Notes under the pieces: generated by a model
Told to the model about the DNA's origin: nothing
Databases searched by the model: none
The model's input: the letters and a program-made list of their open reading frames with translations, nothing else
Program-made: the position numbers and the translations under genes
Shown: positions 23,167 through 61,895 of the stretch, one piece after another
Numbering within the stretch: the stretch's first letter is position 1
Layout: each line of letters opens with the position of its first letter
Assembly (NCBI GenBank): GCA_009760855.2
Contig: WPIO01000148.1
Coordinates: 641,501-705,500 of the forward strand
Length of the DNA stretch: 64,000 nucleotides
Source: Cristatella mucedo
Lineage: Eukaryota > Bryozoa > Phylactolaemata > Cristatellidae
Direction: 5' to 3'

Positions 23167-26100
23167 TCAGCGCAGCGTGCCGACGCTGTCGAGCAGCTCG
23201 GGTCTGAGGATGTCGCCCGGCTCGACAGCGCCGACGCTCAGCTGGGCGGCTGCATCGGTGAGCACTGCGGCGTCCAGCAGCATGTTGACGACGGAGGCCG
23301 GCGCCAGCTGCAGCTCAGCGAGCGTGCGCTCGGCGTCGGCCAGCTCGCCTCCGCCGCTCGTCGTCAGCCGAAAGGGCAGCCAATCGTAGCGCAGGCAGCC
23401 GGCGACGACGTCTCGCAGCGCCTGCAGGCGGTCGGAGGCGTGCAGCAGCGCCTGCAGCACAAGGCCGCCGTCGCCGCCGGGCAGGCGGACACGCACGACC
23501 GCGTAGCGGTAGCGGCTCAGCTCGCGCCGCTCGTCACGCTCACGCATGGCTCGCGTGCGCAGCATGCCGGCCTTCTCCAGCGCCTCGACGCGGGCCTGCT
23601 GCTCGCGCCGTATCTCGTCCTCGCTCAGCCGGAAGAAGTCGGCCGGAAGCTCCCGAAACCTGCAGCGCGACGGGTCACAGCATGAACGCCGCTGCCACCG
23701 GCCGGTCGGAGAGATCGGAGCTAGCGCGCAGTGACACAATTGCGCACCACTAGCGGACCGGCAGCCCGAGCCTCGCTGCGGCGGCTAGCTAGGGAAGCGG
23801 CAGCGGCAGCTTCGCGCATAGGCGAGCAGCGAGGAGACCGCGATGTCTGAAGTGACGGCAGACTCAGTAGTCAGCTGTTGTTCAGCTAATGCGGTGTCTT
23901 TCCTTCATAGAGCCGGGTCAGCATTTGCTATGGCCACAGTGCCCCTATCAAGCTGTTCAACATGGTCGCCAGTATGGGATTATATACAGTTACGCTAAAT
24001 AGAGGGTTTTAGAGCTACCTTTTTAGCTTAGGTCTTAGGATTTTGGATTCAGTATTTAGGTGCTGCCTGTTGTTGGGTTTACGGTTTAGTGGTTAGAATT
24101 TGTAAATTTTGTTTGGGGGGGGGGTTGAGTTTTTGGATTTAGATTCAAGGTTTTAGGGATCAGGTTTTAGTACTTGAGTGTTAGAGAGAAAGACTCGAAA
24201 TGGAAAAGATGTTTCAAAACATGCTTATGTAACGTAAATATAAACATACACTCAGCTGAGGACCACGTTGAACAGCCTGCTGCTGCGGGCACTGTGCCCG
24301 CAGCAGCAGAAACTGCCCTGGTTCTATGAACGCTTCTTAGTAGCTGATTGGCCAACTGTAGGGGGCTCAGCAATGCACAGCTTCCGTGACACAGTGACTA
24401 ATTGCACGGAACCCAAGGTCACGCCCTTGCTTAGGTCACGTGACAAATGCTGATAGCACAGTGGGCAAAACCTATACACGGTGGCTGGGTTCTGCTCAGA
24501 ACATGCTTACAGTCTACCGTGAATTTAAGCAAGAGCAAAGACTAGCCAATACAGCAGCCATATTTAGCATAGCAGCAGAAGAGCATTAGCAGCTATCAAC
24601 TCACTTGGAGTGGACAATAAAGAACTGCCTACTGCTGCTGCTGGACTTCCAACCCAAGACCTGGTCAGTAAAGCTCAAGCACTTTAACGGTGAGCTAAGA
24701 CCCACATTAGCATGTGTGCACAGGTATAATCAAGCCCATAATCCTCGGAACCCGCAAAAAAATACTAGCTGATTTAACAGCCTCTTCTGTATAGCGACAG
24801 GAGAGCCTTTACGGCTATCACTGCCGCTTGCAGCATCGATAAAGGATCGCCCACCACGGGATTCGAACCTACGACCTTGGTCCCGAGGTCGTGAAAAGCA
24901 ACTGCCTTAGCTAATGTGCCATCACGAACCTAACCAATCGCGAACGTGAGAACCGGAGGGCGCCAAGCACGCGAGCGCTCGTACCTGCTGGTGGCCGCAG
25001 AGTGAGGCGCCCTGTACAGGCGCACGTCCGGGTCGAGCTGAGGTCGAACCGGCTCGGCTGAGGCAAGCACTTCTTTCAGCCCCGCAAGGTGCTCCGGCGA
25101 GGCCGCTATGCTCGCCGGAAGCACGAAGTGGTCCTCCTCCTCGACGGCCTGACTAGGCTGAGCCGAAGTGGCAGCGACAGGCAGACACTTTCTCAGCTCG
25201 AAGCCGGCGCACTGCAAGAACTCGACGGCTCCCTTCTGACTGGCGACTCGCTCCTGAAACGCCCTGTTCGACACCCTGATCTTCGTGTACTTCTCGTCCC
25301 CGGGATGAGAGAGTACGTTGTCGATGTATTTTAATATCGTCTCGATGCAGTCGCTGACCCGCTCGGCGTCCTTGTTCAGCGTGCGCACGATTAGCGAGGC
25401 GGCCATGGCCGGGGCTTCGCCGGCCAGCTGAGCGCCGAGGTACTCCTCGATTCTGGCTGCAAGCGTGGGTTATAATAATAATAATAATATTGCACTTGAT
25501 AAAGCGCCCTCAGAGAACTTAATCTCTTTCTAGGCGCTTTACATTTGCTGCAAAGTGATACGCAATAGAATAGTAAGTAAAATCATGCTTAAAAAACAAA
25601 CAAAATGAATAACATGGTTAGGGGTTACATGCACTGGGTCACAAAGATGGGGGAGCTCTCATGCACTCGTAGTCTTCCGTCTCAGCAGGCACTGCAGAGC
25701 AACTTGCGGACGTCGTACGCAGAGGCAGCTAGCGCAGTCACACGGCCGGCTTGCATCTTTTAATGAGGAGGTAGGCATCTCATCGCAAAACAGCAGCTGC
25801 GATCTCAGCTTGTCGGGCTACGATGGGCCACAGAGCTAAATAGCAAAGACAGCACGAAATGCAGCCACCCGCCATCTTGGCTACTAAAACTAAACGATGA
25901 GACGGCAGAGCCGCCACAATCCTGCAACAAAGGCAAAAGCGTTTACCATGCCCACTACAGTAACCAGCTTGTCTGCAGTGTCACCTGCGTACATGGCAAC
26001 ATGCTGAGACGGCTGCCCAACACAACCTTCCATTGAGAGGATTGGCGGCCCTACCCTTGGCACCTAAAACATCCGGTCTGCACTCCACAGACTAAACTCC

Positions 26101-29100
26101 TATCTGATCCACCTCGCCCCCAGCGTATACATGACAAAACCTACAAAGTTTCTGCTGACATTGTTTCAGCTGCCTTGGTTTCATGATCGCTTGGATGGCA
26201 CCCAAATGCACTGTCAATAAGAATGAACATTGCCATCTTCGTACTTAATACCGGCATTATCTGGTGGGCATGATTACCTTGTAACGAGTCCATAATCGTT
26301 TAGTCTATGAGCAGATAATGCATACACGACTTACAAATAAAGGCATCGACTCACACAGTGCACACTAGGAAAGACGTTACACGTGTTACAGAAGCCTCTC
26401 AGCCTGACAGTTTGAATTGAACCACCAGTGGCAACGGTAGCCAGCTTCAGAACCAACGACACTGCACATATTGAACGGATTACACAGACTGACTGCTCTG
26501 GAAAGATTGACTGCAAAGATTGACTGCTCCGGCAAGAGCATTGCCTGAGCCCTCAGGGAGGGGGGCTCCGGTGGCTACTGCTGTACCTACACGTGGAGAT
26601 GGCTGTGTGACAGTGACCAACTCGCTCAGCACACACCGGGCCCATATCTTCTGTGAATAGGGGATAATCAAGTCCTTTTTGAGTATCTACGTATCACTGG
26701 CCCTGCACTGCAATGGCTTGGGTCATGATACAATGAGAGAGATTTCAGTGCCTATATGTCAACGGCAAACAATCATTCGGTGAGCCTTTAAGGATGGGGT
26801 ACCCTTAGGTATCTATTCGAGATCCACTTCTTTTCACAATTTCAATTCTCCCTCACTCTAATGGAATCGTCAAGCACAACCTAGACTTATCTTTTTTATT
26901 TTTTAGATGATGCACGAGCAGTACTTTGTACTTACCAGTACTCTGATCCCTCCCTGCCGTCCAGCATCTCAAACACTTCTGAATTCACTTGCAGCTTGTA
27001 TTACAGACATTTACACTTAAATGGCTGCACATTTTCTTAAATTGAGCGCAAATAAAACCAACCTAATTAATAGTTACACGCAAACCTGGTGTTACCCAGA
27101 AACTGGAAAGCCTAACCCTCTGAATGGGCTGGGCCATCATATTGTATCGTCTGTAGCGCTTGTTTGCAATCAGTCCTTCTCATGAAAGACCGTTCACTAG
27201 ACGACCACATCAGATCCGCAGTCAAGTTTAACTACATTTAGCAACATAACTAACATTGCAAAATTCGGGCATGCTAAAGATACTTGATAAGGAGCCAAAT
27301 TATATCACTTCCCACCGATTCTGAACTGGCTCCACAACAAGCAGTGTATGGGATTCGAGGTTCTATAACTCACACTTCTTGGTCCCTTCACTATCTTTCT
27401 TCAGCAAAACTGTCCTTTATTCAGGATTCCAGGTCTGTGCCCTTCTCGTCTGCAGCTGGTGCAAAACTCAGCAGCTCGTCTGGTTTGCGGACAAAGGCAT
27501 GGCTGCCAGCACGTCACAGCACTTCTGCTTGAGCTCCACTGGCTAACTATCAACCATATCATCGATTTCAAGATCCTCTATCTAGCTTACAGGCCACTTC
27601 ACTGACTTTCATCAGTCTATCTATCGGACCTCCTTGCTCCTCCAGAGTGCTCTGGCATCACCCATCATCCTCAGAACTTGATTATCTCCCCGTCCCTTGC
27701 ACGAAGTTGAATCTTTTGATGATAGGGCCTTCAGGTCGAATGCACCGAAAGTCTGAAGCGTATCCGTGAATGTTGCTAGCCACTGCTCAGTGCACGTTAC
27801 TAGCCATATATCTTACTAACCGGTGGTCATGAGTGTCTTCCTGCTTGCTTTAGCATGCTTGCCTTCACATAATACTTGCTTGTTTTTGAATGCTTGATAC
27901 TGCACATGTCCCTTCCGTGGGTATTGGTTCTCTTGCAGCGAGTTTGTCAAGCATCAGCATAGAAATATAAGTTCTCTTAAGGCACTCTAAAAACGACCTA
28001 TTGTTATTATTATTATCATTCAATGCTGAATGCGAGGCTTTCCCGTCGTACCACCTGCTCTTCTGATTCAACTCAATAAAGTGCGCTTAAATGAGCCTCA
28101 AATCCTCTGAAGACCATGCCTTCTGCTCCTAAGCTGCGTAACCTTCGAACTCACTACCGATTGACATAATGAAATATGCTGACTCAGTGACATTCAAATG
28201 CCAGCTATAAATCCACCTGCTCCTTACAGCATTTCCTCTGTACATGCGAATTGTCCTAATGCGCTCATTGTGCACGGTTTCACACAACACTTGACATCTT
28301 CCTTTCTAGCATAAGGGAATCGTCTAGAAAGTGACATAGTTCTCTTATGGTGCTATATACATGGTTTATGATAATTTATAAATAACAATGACGACTATCA
28401 TAACCAGGATTAGGTCCAGAAAGCGACCCGAATTTGGCCGAGAACAGGAAGATGAGGAGACGGCTCAGTATCTGGCCACTCCCCCCCTACCACCCTCAGC
28501 CCCTCCATCGGTCTGGGGAGTAGGGCACAGCAAGGCAAAGTAACTGCTTCCCTCCCTCCCCTCCCCCCCCCCAGGTATTCCAGTGCCTATCGTAATGCAG
28601 AGACAGCTGGCACTGGTGCAAAGACCTACCACGACTGAACTACGTAAGAGCACACACCCCCCACCCCCCCTCCACACAAGTCCACTGCTTCATTTCAGTC
28701 CATGCATGTGCATCTGCTGTAACGTGCTGCTGCTCTGACCTTGCATCTCTCGCTTGTCCAGCTTCTCGCCGGGCAGCAGTTCGCACGTGTAGCGGATGTT
28801 GACTTCCAGCGGCAGCCGATCACTCGCTCCAGCATCGGCAGCCGCTGCACTACCCTCACGCTGCTGCAGCCACTGCAGAGGCTGCTGCTGCTGAGCGGCG
28901 GCGGCCTCGTACGCCTCCTCGTGCAGGCGGTCGAAGGCCGTTGTCTTGGCAGTGGGCACCCCTACGATTGGACGGATTGGCTTTATGTGTGCACAACTGG
29001 CAGTCACACAGCAGATATGCTGCCTTGAGTTGCACAAAAAAAATGTACATTTACAACACATTTACAATACATTTACAACATATTTGTCCTTAGAAAGGCA

Positions 29101-29860
29101 CAGTAAACAAAAAAAATCAATGAGTGACCAATTTTTCATCAGTTCTCCCTTAATGTGCTAAACAAATACATTATTATTTTATAAGGGGTAGTCGGCAGGC
29201 TCGATGAAGGCTTCCGATGCACGCAGCTGTAAGTCAGTGAGAGTGGTGTGTCAGGCACAACCTGGCTCTCCACTGGCCTTGAGGGACAGACTATGAACAA
29301 AACTACATGCCAGGGTATCCAATCTTTGGCACCCTTCTAATGGCCACGAGCCGAGTGCTGATCTGAATTCGACACTCGACTAGAAGTCGAAGCAGGAGGT
29401 CGCATAGCAGCAGCTGCTGCAAGCCGCTACTGCTATGAGAGAGGTGGCAGCAATGCCCGAACGCAGAAAAAAGCGGCACAGCGAATAGCGGCGCCGTCGC
29501 TGGTCGAAAAGCGACGGCAACCAGCGACGGTGCTGCGCCGCTCGGAGCCAGCCGGTGCTGCCTCCGAGCGGCCGAGTCGCGGCAGTGCGTGGAGGGCGCA
29601 GGGGCGGCTCTCTGCTTACCTCGAGGCGTCGCGGCCGCTCGCTGTGCTGCCGCCTCGGCTGCTCTGCTCTGTTCGGACGTCAGCGCTCGGGCGCCACCGC
29701 CACCGGCTGCAGACGCCGGCCGCGCCGATGCTGCGGGCGGCTGCTGCGCCCTGGGCGAGAGAGCCGGGCTGGCTGCAGACGACAGCTTGACGCCGGGCCC
29801 TGCCTGCTTGAACTTGGTCTTCAGCTTAAGGCGCTGAAACAAGTCCTTGATGGCGGCCAT
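23167..29860 (-). CDS. UBXN6: UBX domain-containing protein 6 (UBXD1), p97/VCP cofactor, four exons
   Basis: Exons in transcript order are 29860-29620, 28961-28740, 25456-24985 and 23659-23167, total 1428 nt (475 aa; human is 441). Junction phases agree: G|GG, G|CC and AG|G. UBXD1 is a cytosolic adaptor of the AAA ATPase p97/VCP in endolysosomal sorting and autophagy. Exon 1 has the N-terminal p97-binding segment (KDLFQRLKLKTKFKQAGPG), followed by Ala/Pro/Gly-rich low complexity. Exon 2 has the IRYTCELLPGEKL block. Exon 3 holds the PUB domain (about residues 175-275, with LNKDAERVSDCIETILKYID). Exon 4 has RFRELPADFFRLSEDEIRRE and the C-terminal UBX domain. As known for this family, the UBX loop lacks the FPR p97-binding motif. 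An in-frame ATG at 29885-29887 could extend the N-terminus by 9 residues. A SINE1 copy sits in intron 3 about 55 bp from exon 3. The donor of exon 2 (GTCAGA) is weak. Confidence 0.9.
24003..24185. repeat. Degenerate TTTAGG-like simple tract
   Basis: Irregular runs of GGTTTTAG, GGATTTAG and GGTTTACG with a G-run at about 24115-24123, similar in style to the tract at 36931-37117 but more decayed. Confidence 0.4.
24756..24930 (-). repeat. SINE1 copy
   Basis: Full tRNA-like head and body on the - strand, with CGACCTTGGTCCCGAGGTCG and box B as GGTTCGAATCC (GGATTCGAACC on +), in UBXN6 intron 3 next to exon 3. Confidence 0.8.
25469..25655 (-). repeat. LINE B 3' end
   Basis: ATAATAATAATAATAT then CACTTGATAAAGCGCCCTCA and CATGGTTAGGGGTTACATGC, in UBXN6 intron 2. 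Confidence 0.85.
26690..28020 (+). repeat. LINE B, decayed long copy
   Basis: Pieces of reverse transcriptase (CTAGACGACCACATCAGATC) and C-terminal block, ending TATTGTTATTATTATTATCA at about 28019. Confidence 0.6.
28021..28390 (+). repeat. LINE B fragment
   Basis: CTGATTCAACTCAATAAAG, AGCCTCAAATCCTCTGAAGA and a GAATCGTCTAGAAAGTGACA 3' block. Confidence 0.5.
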
Positions 29861-30339
29861 CCGTTCGATTAGTCTGAACGAGAACACGCACCGCTGGCAA
29901 TCGAACCGACATCGCTATGGGCAGACAGCAAAACGGCCAGCAGTCGGTCCGATGCCAGCACAAGCAGGCCAGCGTGCCCGAACAGCGAGCCATGCACACA
30001 CAGCAAGCCGTGCACACATCGAGCCAGCTGTTTGCTGTCCAACGCACCTAGCAGGTCAGGGGCGGCAAGGGGAAGAGGCTAGCAAATGCACGCTGGCCAG
30101 AGGCGGCCCGGAGGCGTACGTTGATGGCTGTCATGCGCAGCAGCGACAGCAGGAGGCATTGCTGCAGCTAGCCAAAATATCATCGAGTGACCAAATAGTG
30201 AGACACGCAATAAGTCTCCTCCTGCACAGCAAGAGATCTGCTGCATAGGCCATCGCTCATACACTGCCGATGGCCTAGCTGCTCTACTTGTCATTTAAAC
30301 CGTGGCTACAGAGCAGGTAACCGATGCCCGCCTCCAGTG
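29861..30339. other. UBXN6 upstream region
   Basis: Probable UBXN6 5' UTR and promoter. No other gene seen. Confidence 0.3.
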
Positions 30340-30506
30340 GTAGAATAAATATAAAAATGCATAACTCACTTGCATAGCACCCTAAGAGAACCTAATCTCT
30401 ATTCAGGTGCTTCACATATGCCACGAGACTCGAGCCTACGACCTCGGTCATAAAAGGTGAGCACCTTGACCTTGGTCGGGGCGATCATCTTAACCAGTAG
30501 GCCAAA
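30340..30506 (-). repeat. SINE2 copy
   Basis: Tail CACCCTAAGAGAACCTAATC on +, then GACTCGAGCCTACGACC (box B region) and GGTCGGGGCGATCATCTTAA. Confidence 0.65.
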
Positions 30507-30566
30507 GTCAGAAGCAGTCAACTGCCATCACAGGCCGTGGCTGTCTGGCCAGACAGCAGCCGGTTT

Positions 30567-30743
30567 AAAAAAAAATCCTAGCTGATTAAACAGCTTCTTT
30601 TTTTTTAGCGACAGAAGAGCCTTTACGGCTATCACCACCGCTTGCAGTGGCGATAAAGAATCGCCCACCGCAGGAATCGAACCCACGACCTCGGGCCCGA
30701 GGTCGTGAAAGCAACCACCTTACCTAGTGTGCCATCACGGCTC
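30567..30743 (-). repeat. SINE1 copy
   Basis: AGCTGATTAAACAGC, the AGCCTTTACGGCTATCACCA body, GGAATCGAACCCACGACC box B and the palindrome ACGACCTCGGGCCCGAGGTC. Confidence 0.8.
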
Positions 30744-31129
30744 ACTACATTTGCACTGCTGCAAAGAGGAGGCGTTTTATGGTCACAACCTCACAAACTG
30801 GTCCGAGGGCAAGTAGGCTCGAGGTCAAAAGTTCTGCCTCCTGTCGGCAGTAGTAACGACCCTCTCTCTCAAGTGCCCATGAGCAGACAACAAGCAATGG
30901 TGGCTCAACGAGGCTTGCATGCAGTGCCGGGCATGGCATGCCGGCTGACCAGCTTCTAGTGAAGAACCGAGACATACCCCCAACCTATCCCCTCCCTGAG
31001 TTGGACCCAACGTATCATGAGCGGCCACTTTACTGGTCGGCAGCAGTGTCCACGGCATGGCTCGGCCCGGCCGCTAGGGGGGGGGGGCCTGCGTGCCCTC
31101 CTAGCCTACTGTCACCATTCACTCACAGC

Positions 31130-31256
31130 TTCGGGTGCCAAATGCATGATACCACTCACCATTCGATCGTGTTTCCTTTGCAGCAAATGCAAAGCGCCTA
31201 GAAAGAGATTGAGTTCTCTAAGGGCACTTTATCAAGTGCATTATTATTATTATAAA
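31130..31256 (+). repeat. LINE B 3' end
   Basis: AAGCGCCTAGAAAGAGATTG, TTATCAAGTGCATTATTATT. It lies just downstream of the membrane-protein stop codon. Confidence 0.85.
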
Positions 31257-31351
31257 TGCTTCTGGCTCAATCATGAGCTCCTACCAAAAGTGGACAAAGT
31301 AAAGTGCTCATGCTGTCGGCGAGTGGCAGCATTTCAGTGGACAGCTGCTGA

Positions 31352-34300
31352 CTAGAAAATGGCAGCAGGCAGCACGTACTCCACTAATACCTCGCAGTTG
31401 GCCAGCCGCTGTGCTGAACAGCAGCCGCAGCCGAGGAAAGCAGCAAAAGCAGCAGCAGCAGCTTCGGCTGCAGAGCTGGGGGATGGTGGCTGCATGCTGC
31501 GTATTCCAGGGAGAGTCGCGCCAGTCTGGAGAGAGAGTAGCCATGGAAGTTGCAGGCCTGCATGCACTACCGCCAGCACCTAGCCCTGCCAGCCGCCACC
31601 GCAAGCCGTAAGTCGTACCAGAAGAGTCGGAAGAGTGACAGTCAGACTCGCCGTGCGCTGCTGCTGCTGCCTCGGAGTTCGTGTGCTCAAACGAAGTCGA
31701 GCTCTCCTCGGGTGCTGCAAGCACACAGAACATGTCACAGACGGTTATTACAGGTCCCTATAGACAGGCCTTCGAACGAACGAAGCTGAATGTATAATAA
31801 TAATAATAATATCAATAAGATATCTATATCTTCAGAGAACTTAATCTCTTTTTAGGCACTACACATCTCTACTAATTAAAGCGAGAAAGTCCGGCAGTCT
31901 GTCAGCGGCAAGATGGCGCACTTCTGTCATGCAGCAAGATGGTGCAATGTTGTCTTCCGTGACCATACTATGACTACTTCTTCTATGTCTCAGCAAAGCG
32001 AATCCACAGGCAGTGAGCTCTTCTTGTGCTCGGAAAAAAGTGCAGATAAGCCGATGCAAAGACTCGGGTAAAGTCTCTCGGCTTGTTATGGTTCGTCTTT
32101 CGGCAGTGTTTGATACTATTGACCACCAAGTCACTCTGCAGTGCCTCTCATCTCGCCTATGCATCACTCGCACTGCTCTGCAATGGGTTAAGTCCTATCT
32201 CAGTGGGAGGCTCCAGAGTGTTGACGTAAACAAACAAAGATCATCCGAGAAAACACTTAAGTACAGAGTACCCTAGGGCTCTGTACTTGGTCGATTTTCT
32301 TTCACAATGTATGCTCTTCTGCTTAATAATAATAATAATAATGCACTTGATAAAGCGCCCTCAGAGAACTTAATCTCTTTCTAGGCGCTTTACATTTGCT
32401 GCAAAGGGAAATGCAATTGAATGGTAAGTAAAATCATGCTTGAAAAACAAACGAAATGAATAATATGGTTAGGGGTGACATGCACAGGGTCAGCATGCAA
32501 ATGTGGTTAGTGGCAGCATGCACAGTGTCAGCACGAATAAGCACGTGAAGGACGAATCACAGGGATCCACTAAATGCTGTCCTAAATAGGTTTTTAAGTT
32601 CCTTTTAAATGTGGTCAGGTCAGGGGATGTTCTGACGCAGGTCGGGACGGAGTTCCAGGCTTTGGGAGCATACGAACTAATGCACGGTCTCCAAAGGATT
32701 TGAGGTTTGTACGAAGTATTTCTAGACTGTTGGATTCCAAAAAGCGGGTGGTACGATGCTTGGCCTGATGGGGGGAGTATATCTGAGAGATAGGCTGGAG
32801 CCATAGAATGAAGGGACCTAAAAGTGAGCGACAAAACCTTTAAGTCAATCCGTTGCTTGACTGGTAGCCAGTGCAGGTCGGCGGAAAGTGGAGTAATGTG
32901 GCAACTTCGACGCTCACGACAGACAAGCCTAGCTGCAGAGTTTTGCACCAGCTGCAATCGCCTGATCGCACATGCTAGTAGGCCAGTAAGCAGTGAGTTG
33001 CAGAAGTCGAGACGTGCTTGTTGATGTAATCGCCAAGCACAATCTAGGCTTTCACTTGTGTACCAAGGAGGATTGATCCCTCCCAGCCTTCAAGCACATC
33101 AAACTTTCTGAACTACCTTGCTGCATGTATTACTGACATTTGTACTTGGATGGCAGCAAACTTTCCCAAATCGAATGACGATAAGACCACCTTACTAGTC
33201 ATAGGCAAATCTAGCGTGACTCGGAAATTGAACAGCTTATTGCTCTAAATCTGCCCTGAAAGCTATAAACATCTCTTACATATCTCTTACAGCATTTGCA
33301 CGAAATGTAGGTGCCCTCTACCAAAAAGGGCTGTCACTAGACGACCACATCAGCTCCACAGTCAAGTTCTGCCTACTATCAGCAAGTAACATTGCAAAAA
33401 CTCGGTCCTGCTTAGACATGGATACGGTCGGTGCATTTGTGACATCGCGTCTCGGCTTACAACTCACTGTTTACAGGAATTCCGGTCCAAGACATGACTG
33501 GCTTACAGTTGGTGCACAACTCTTTCTGCCTAAGCATGTCTATCGTGAGCATCGAAGTTGCCACAGTACACCTCGTATCGACGACCTGCACTGGTTTTTC
33601 GATCAAGCAGCATATAGAATTAAGGTCTTGTCACTCACTTTTAGGTCCCTTCGTCTTCTGGCTGCCGATTACCTATCAGAACTAATCCCCAACCAGGCTA
33701 GGCATCGTACCATCTGCTGTTCTGACTCAAATCCTTTAGCTATGTGCCTTGAAAGAGCCTCAAACCCTTTCGAGACTAAGCCTGTAGTTCGTAGGCTCCC
33801 AAAGCCTGGAAATCGCTCCGGGCTGACATAACGACATCACCTGAATTGATGACATTTAAAAAGAAGCTAAAATGCACCTGTTCTTCGCAGCATTTGCCGC
33901 GTCCTAGTGATGTGCCATCTGTGGTCTTTGTGTGTGCTTATGCTGTCAGGTTACTACTAACCCTATATTAAGCATGTGACACTGTGCATGTTACCACTAA
34001 CCCCAACGTCCTAACCTGCTCAAGCGTATTGGCACTTAATTTTCTTACATCATGGACATGTATAGCAAATCCTACCGAAACAAAATCAGAAATAATCTAG
34101 CCTATTGTCATATAAGCAGAGTTCAAATTTCAATCTGATACATGAAGTATTAGCCGAGTTTTGGAACGTACAATGCATCAAGCTACACTGAAATAAAGCT
34201 GTATAGAAGTCTGAAGCACGCACTTCAACATGCTTTATGCACTTACCTTGATTTACCAAGGTTCAAAGAGTTGAGATACAAGTCGCATACGAAGCAGATC

Positions 34301-35315
34301 GGTAATTTTTTTTATTTTTACACGGTTTGCTTTATCATATTATCATATTTATTTTCTCATACATGGAATTCGTCGGAAATTTCCGATCACATTCAAACAT
34401 ACTTGTCTTGTGAAAGATATCCTTGACACACATTCGATCCTCGGATAATGGTATAAGTATTTTCTTGATATTACTCCTTAAGTTTTCTGAGGGCACCATA
34501 GAAATTTATTTATTGTTATTAGACTTAAGTAAAATTAAGTCGGCTTTGTAGATGACAGACCGACATCCGACGTTTTGTTTGACTTGCAGCAACACAAGCT
34601 TGAGCCGGGGATGCAGCTGTAAGTGCAGGGGATGGATGCGACCCACTCCGTGTCCGTGTAGTTAGACATTGCGGTCCAAGCCGTGCCGAATAGCTGCCGC
34701 AGTATCTAATTAGCATGCTCCCTTTATCTAAATAAAGCGGTTATGTACCGAGCGCCCAAACTACCACCACCCCCCTTCAACCCGGTGGCATTCTGGCTAG
34801 CCCACTTCGCGACCCCGGCCGAGGGTCACAGACACGCAACAGACGACTCTTAATTACCCGTTGAGAGCGTGAGCGATAGCCACCGAGGCTCATCTGCCGC
34901 TACACAAACGAGGCTGTTGAATTAGCTGAGGTCTACATTGTCATACTTCACCAAACCGATCAGTAGCAGACCACGGCTTCCTGATTTTAACAGCCGGCGA
35001 GGGCAACCGCGGGTCATGAATAGCCGGTCCGGCACGTAGCAGAAAGCTGTACTTACATTCCTTGAAGAGATACTGTATTGACAGGATCTTGTCCGCGTAC
35101 ACCCTCCACGCGACTGCGATGAACAGGAGATGAGCGACGAGGCAGATCGCTAGAAGAACGAGTACATAGACGTCGAAGCGGGTCTTCCACGAATCAGCGG
35201 TGAAGAACTCGGAGACCAGCTGACACAGGGAAACGACGTTTATATTTCCGAGTGCGGAGTAGGCGAGACTAACCAGCTGGTCCGTCGCGTTGAGGAAATA
35301 CTCGGCGCTGGTCAT
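31352..35315 (-). CDS. Unrecognised single-pass membrane protein, three-exon model
   Basis: Exons in transcript order are 35315-35057 (donor GTAAGT), 31714-31619 and 31557-31352. The phases match (all introns phase 1) and give 186 aa. I do not recognise the family. Exon 1 encodes about 48 mostly polar residues with one possible N-glycosylation site (NAT), then a hydrophobic segment of about 22 residues (VYVLVLLAICLVAHLLFIAV), then a charged stretch ending LFKE. Exon 2 is acidic and Ser/Ala-rich (PEESSTSFEHTNSE). Exon 3 is Ala-rich with a Cys cluster and ends at TAG 31352-31354. Exon 1 is well supported. Exons 2 and 3 rest only on splice signals, phase and composition, and their intron is only 61 nt. 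An alternative donor GTATTA follows LANCE in exon 3. The gene is head to head with the KIAA2012 homologue, so the two may share a promoter. Confidence 0.5.
31795..32326. repeat. LINE B pieces in both orientations
   Basis: 31795-31870 is a - strand tail (AATAATAATAATAAT, AGAGAACTTAATCTC). 32090-32326 is + strand reverse transcriptase DNA (GTCTTTCGGCAGTGTTTGAT...). Confidence 0.65.
32327..33020 (-). repeat. LINE B, best preserved 3' copy
   Basis: (AAT)n tail, the complete 3' block, and an open C-terminal reverse transcriptase frame at 32957-32490 with LVQNSAARLVCRERRSCHIT, DLHWLPVKQ, FRSLHSMAPAYLSDIL and [20 protein letters not shown]. Confidence 0.9.
33021..34040 (+). repeat. LINE B, decayed copy
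   Basis: Opens with CAAGCACAATCTAGGCTTTC and runs through the C-terminal block (frame remnants at 33418-33831), without a clear (ATT)n tail. Confidence 0.65.
34041..34867. other. AT-rich intronic DNA, LINE B tail
   Basis: Mostly unrecognised. A LINE B-like + strand tail TTTTCTGAGGGCACCATAGA with TTTATTGTTATT is at about 34475-34521. Confidence 0.4.
34868..34935 (+). repeat. SINE1 3' fragment
   Basis: GTGAGCGATAGCCACCGAGG then ACGAGGCTGTTGAATTAGCT. Confidence 0.5.
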
Positions 35316-35566
35316 GCCAGGGGCACAGCAAAGAGCGCCAGAGCACGTGACCTTGGGATGAAGGTTACGCGAACCCAGGTTTCACAACCATGATATTAGT
35401 AAGTATTATTCCGTAAAAACGTTTTTTTTATATAAACTGCGGATGAGTAACTCTGCCAACGCTCAATTAAGATTCCACGGTGGCGGTGCCGTGGTTTCCT
35501 AGTCTATACAAGATGGCGGTGTACACTACTACCTGACGACGGAGACGGCGAGTACCGAGGCTGACC
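35316..35566. promoter_or_regulatory. Putative bidirectional promoter
   Basis: 251 bp separate the ATG of the - strand membrane-protein gene (35315) from that of the + strand KIAA2012 homologue (35567). The stretch holds a YY1-like CAAGATGGCGG (35509-35519) about 50 bp before the KIAA2012 ATG, and a TTTTATATAAAC tract near 35427-35438. Shared regulation is inferred from the spacing alone. Confidence 0.45.
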
Positions 35567-61895
<26,329 letters not shown>

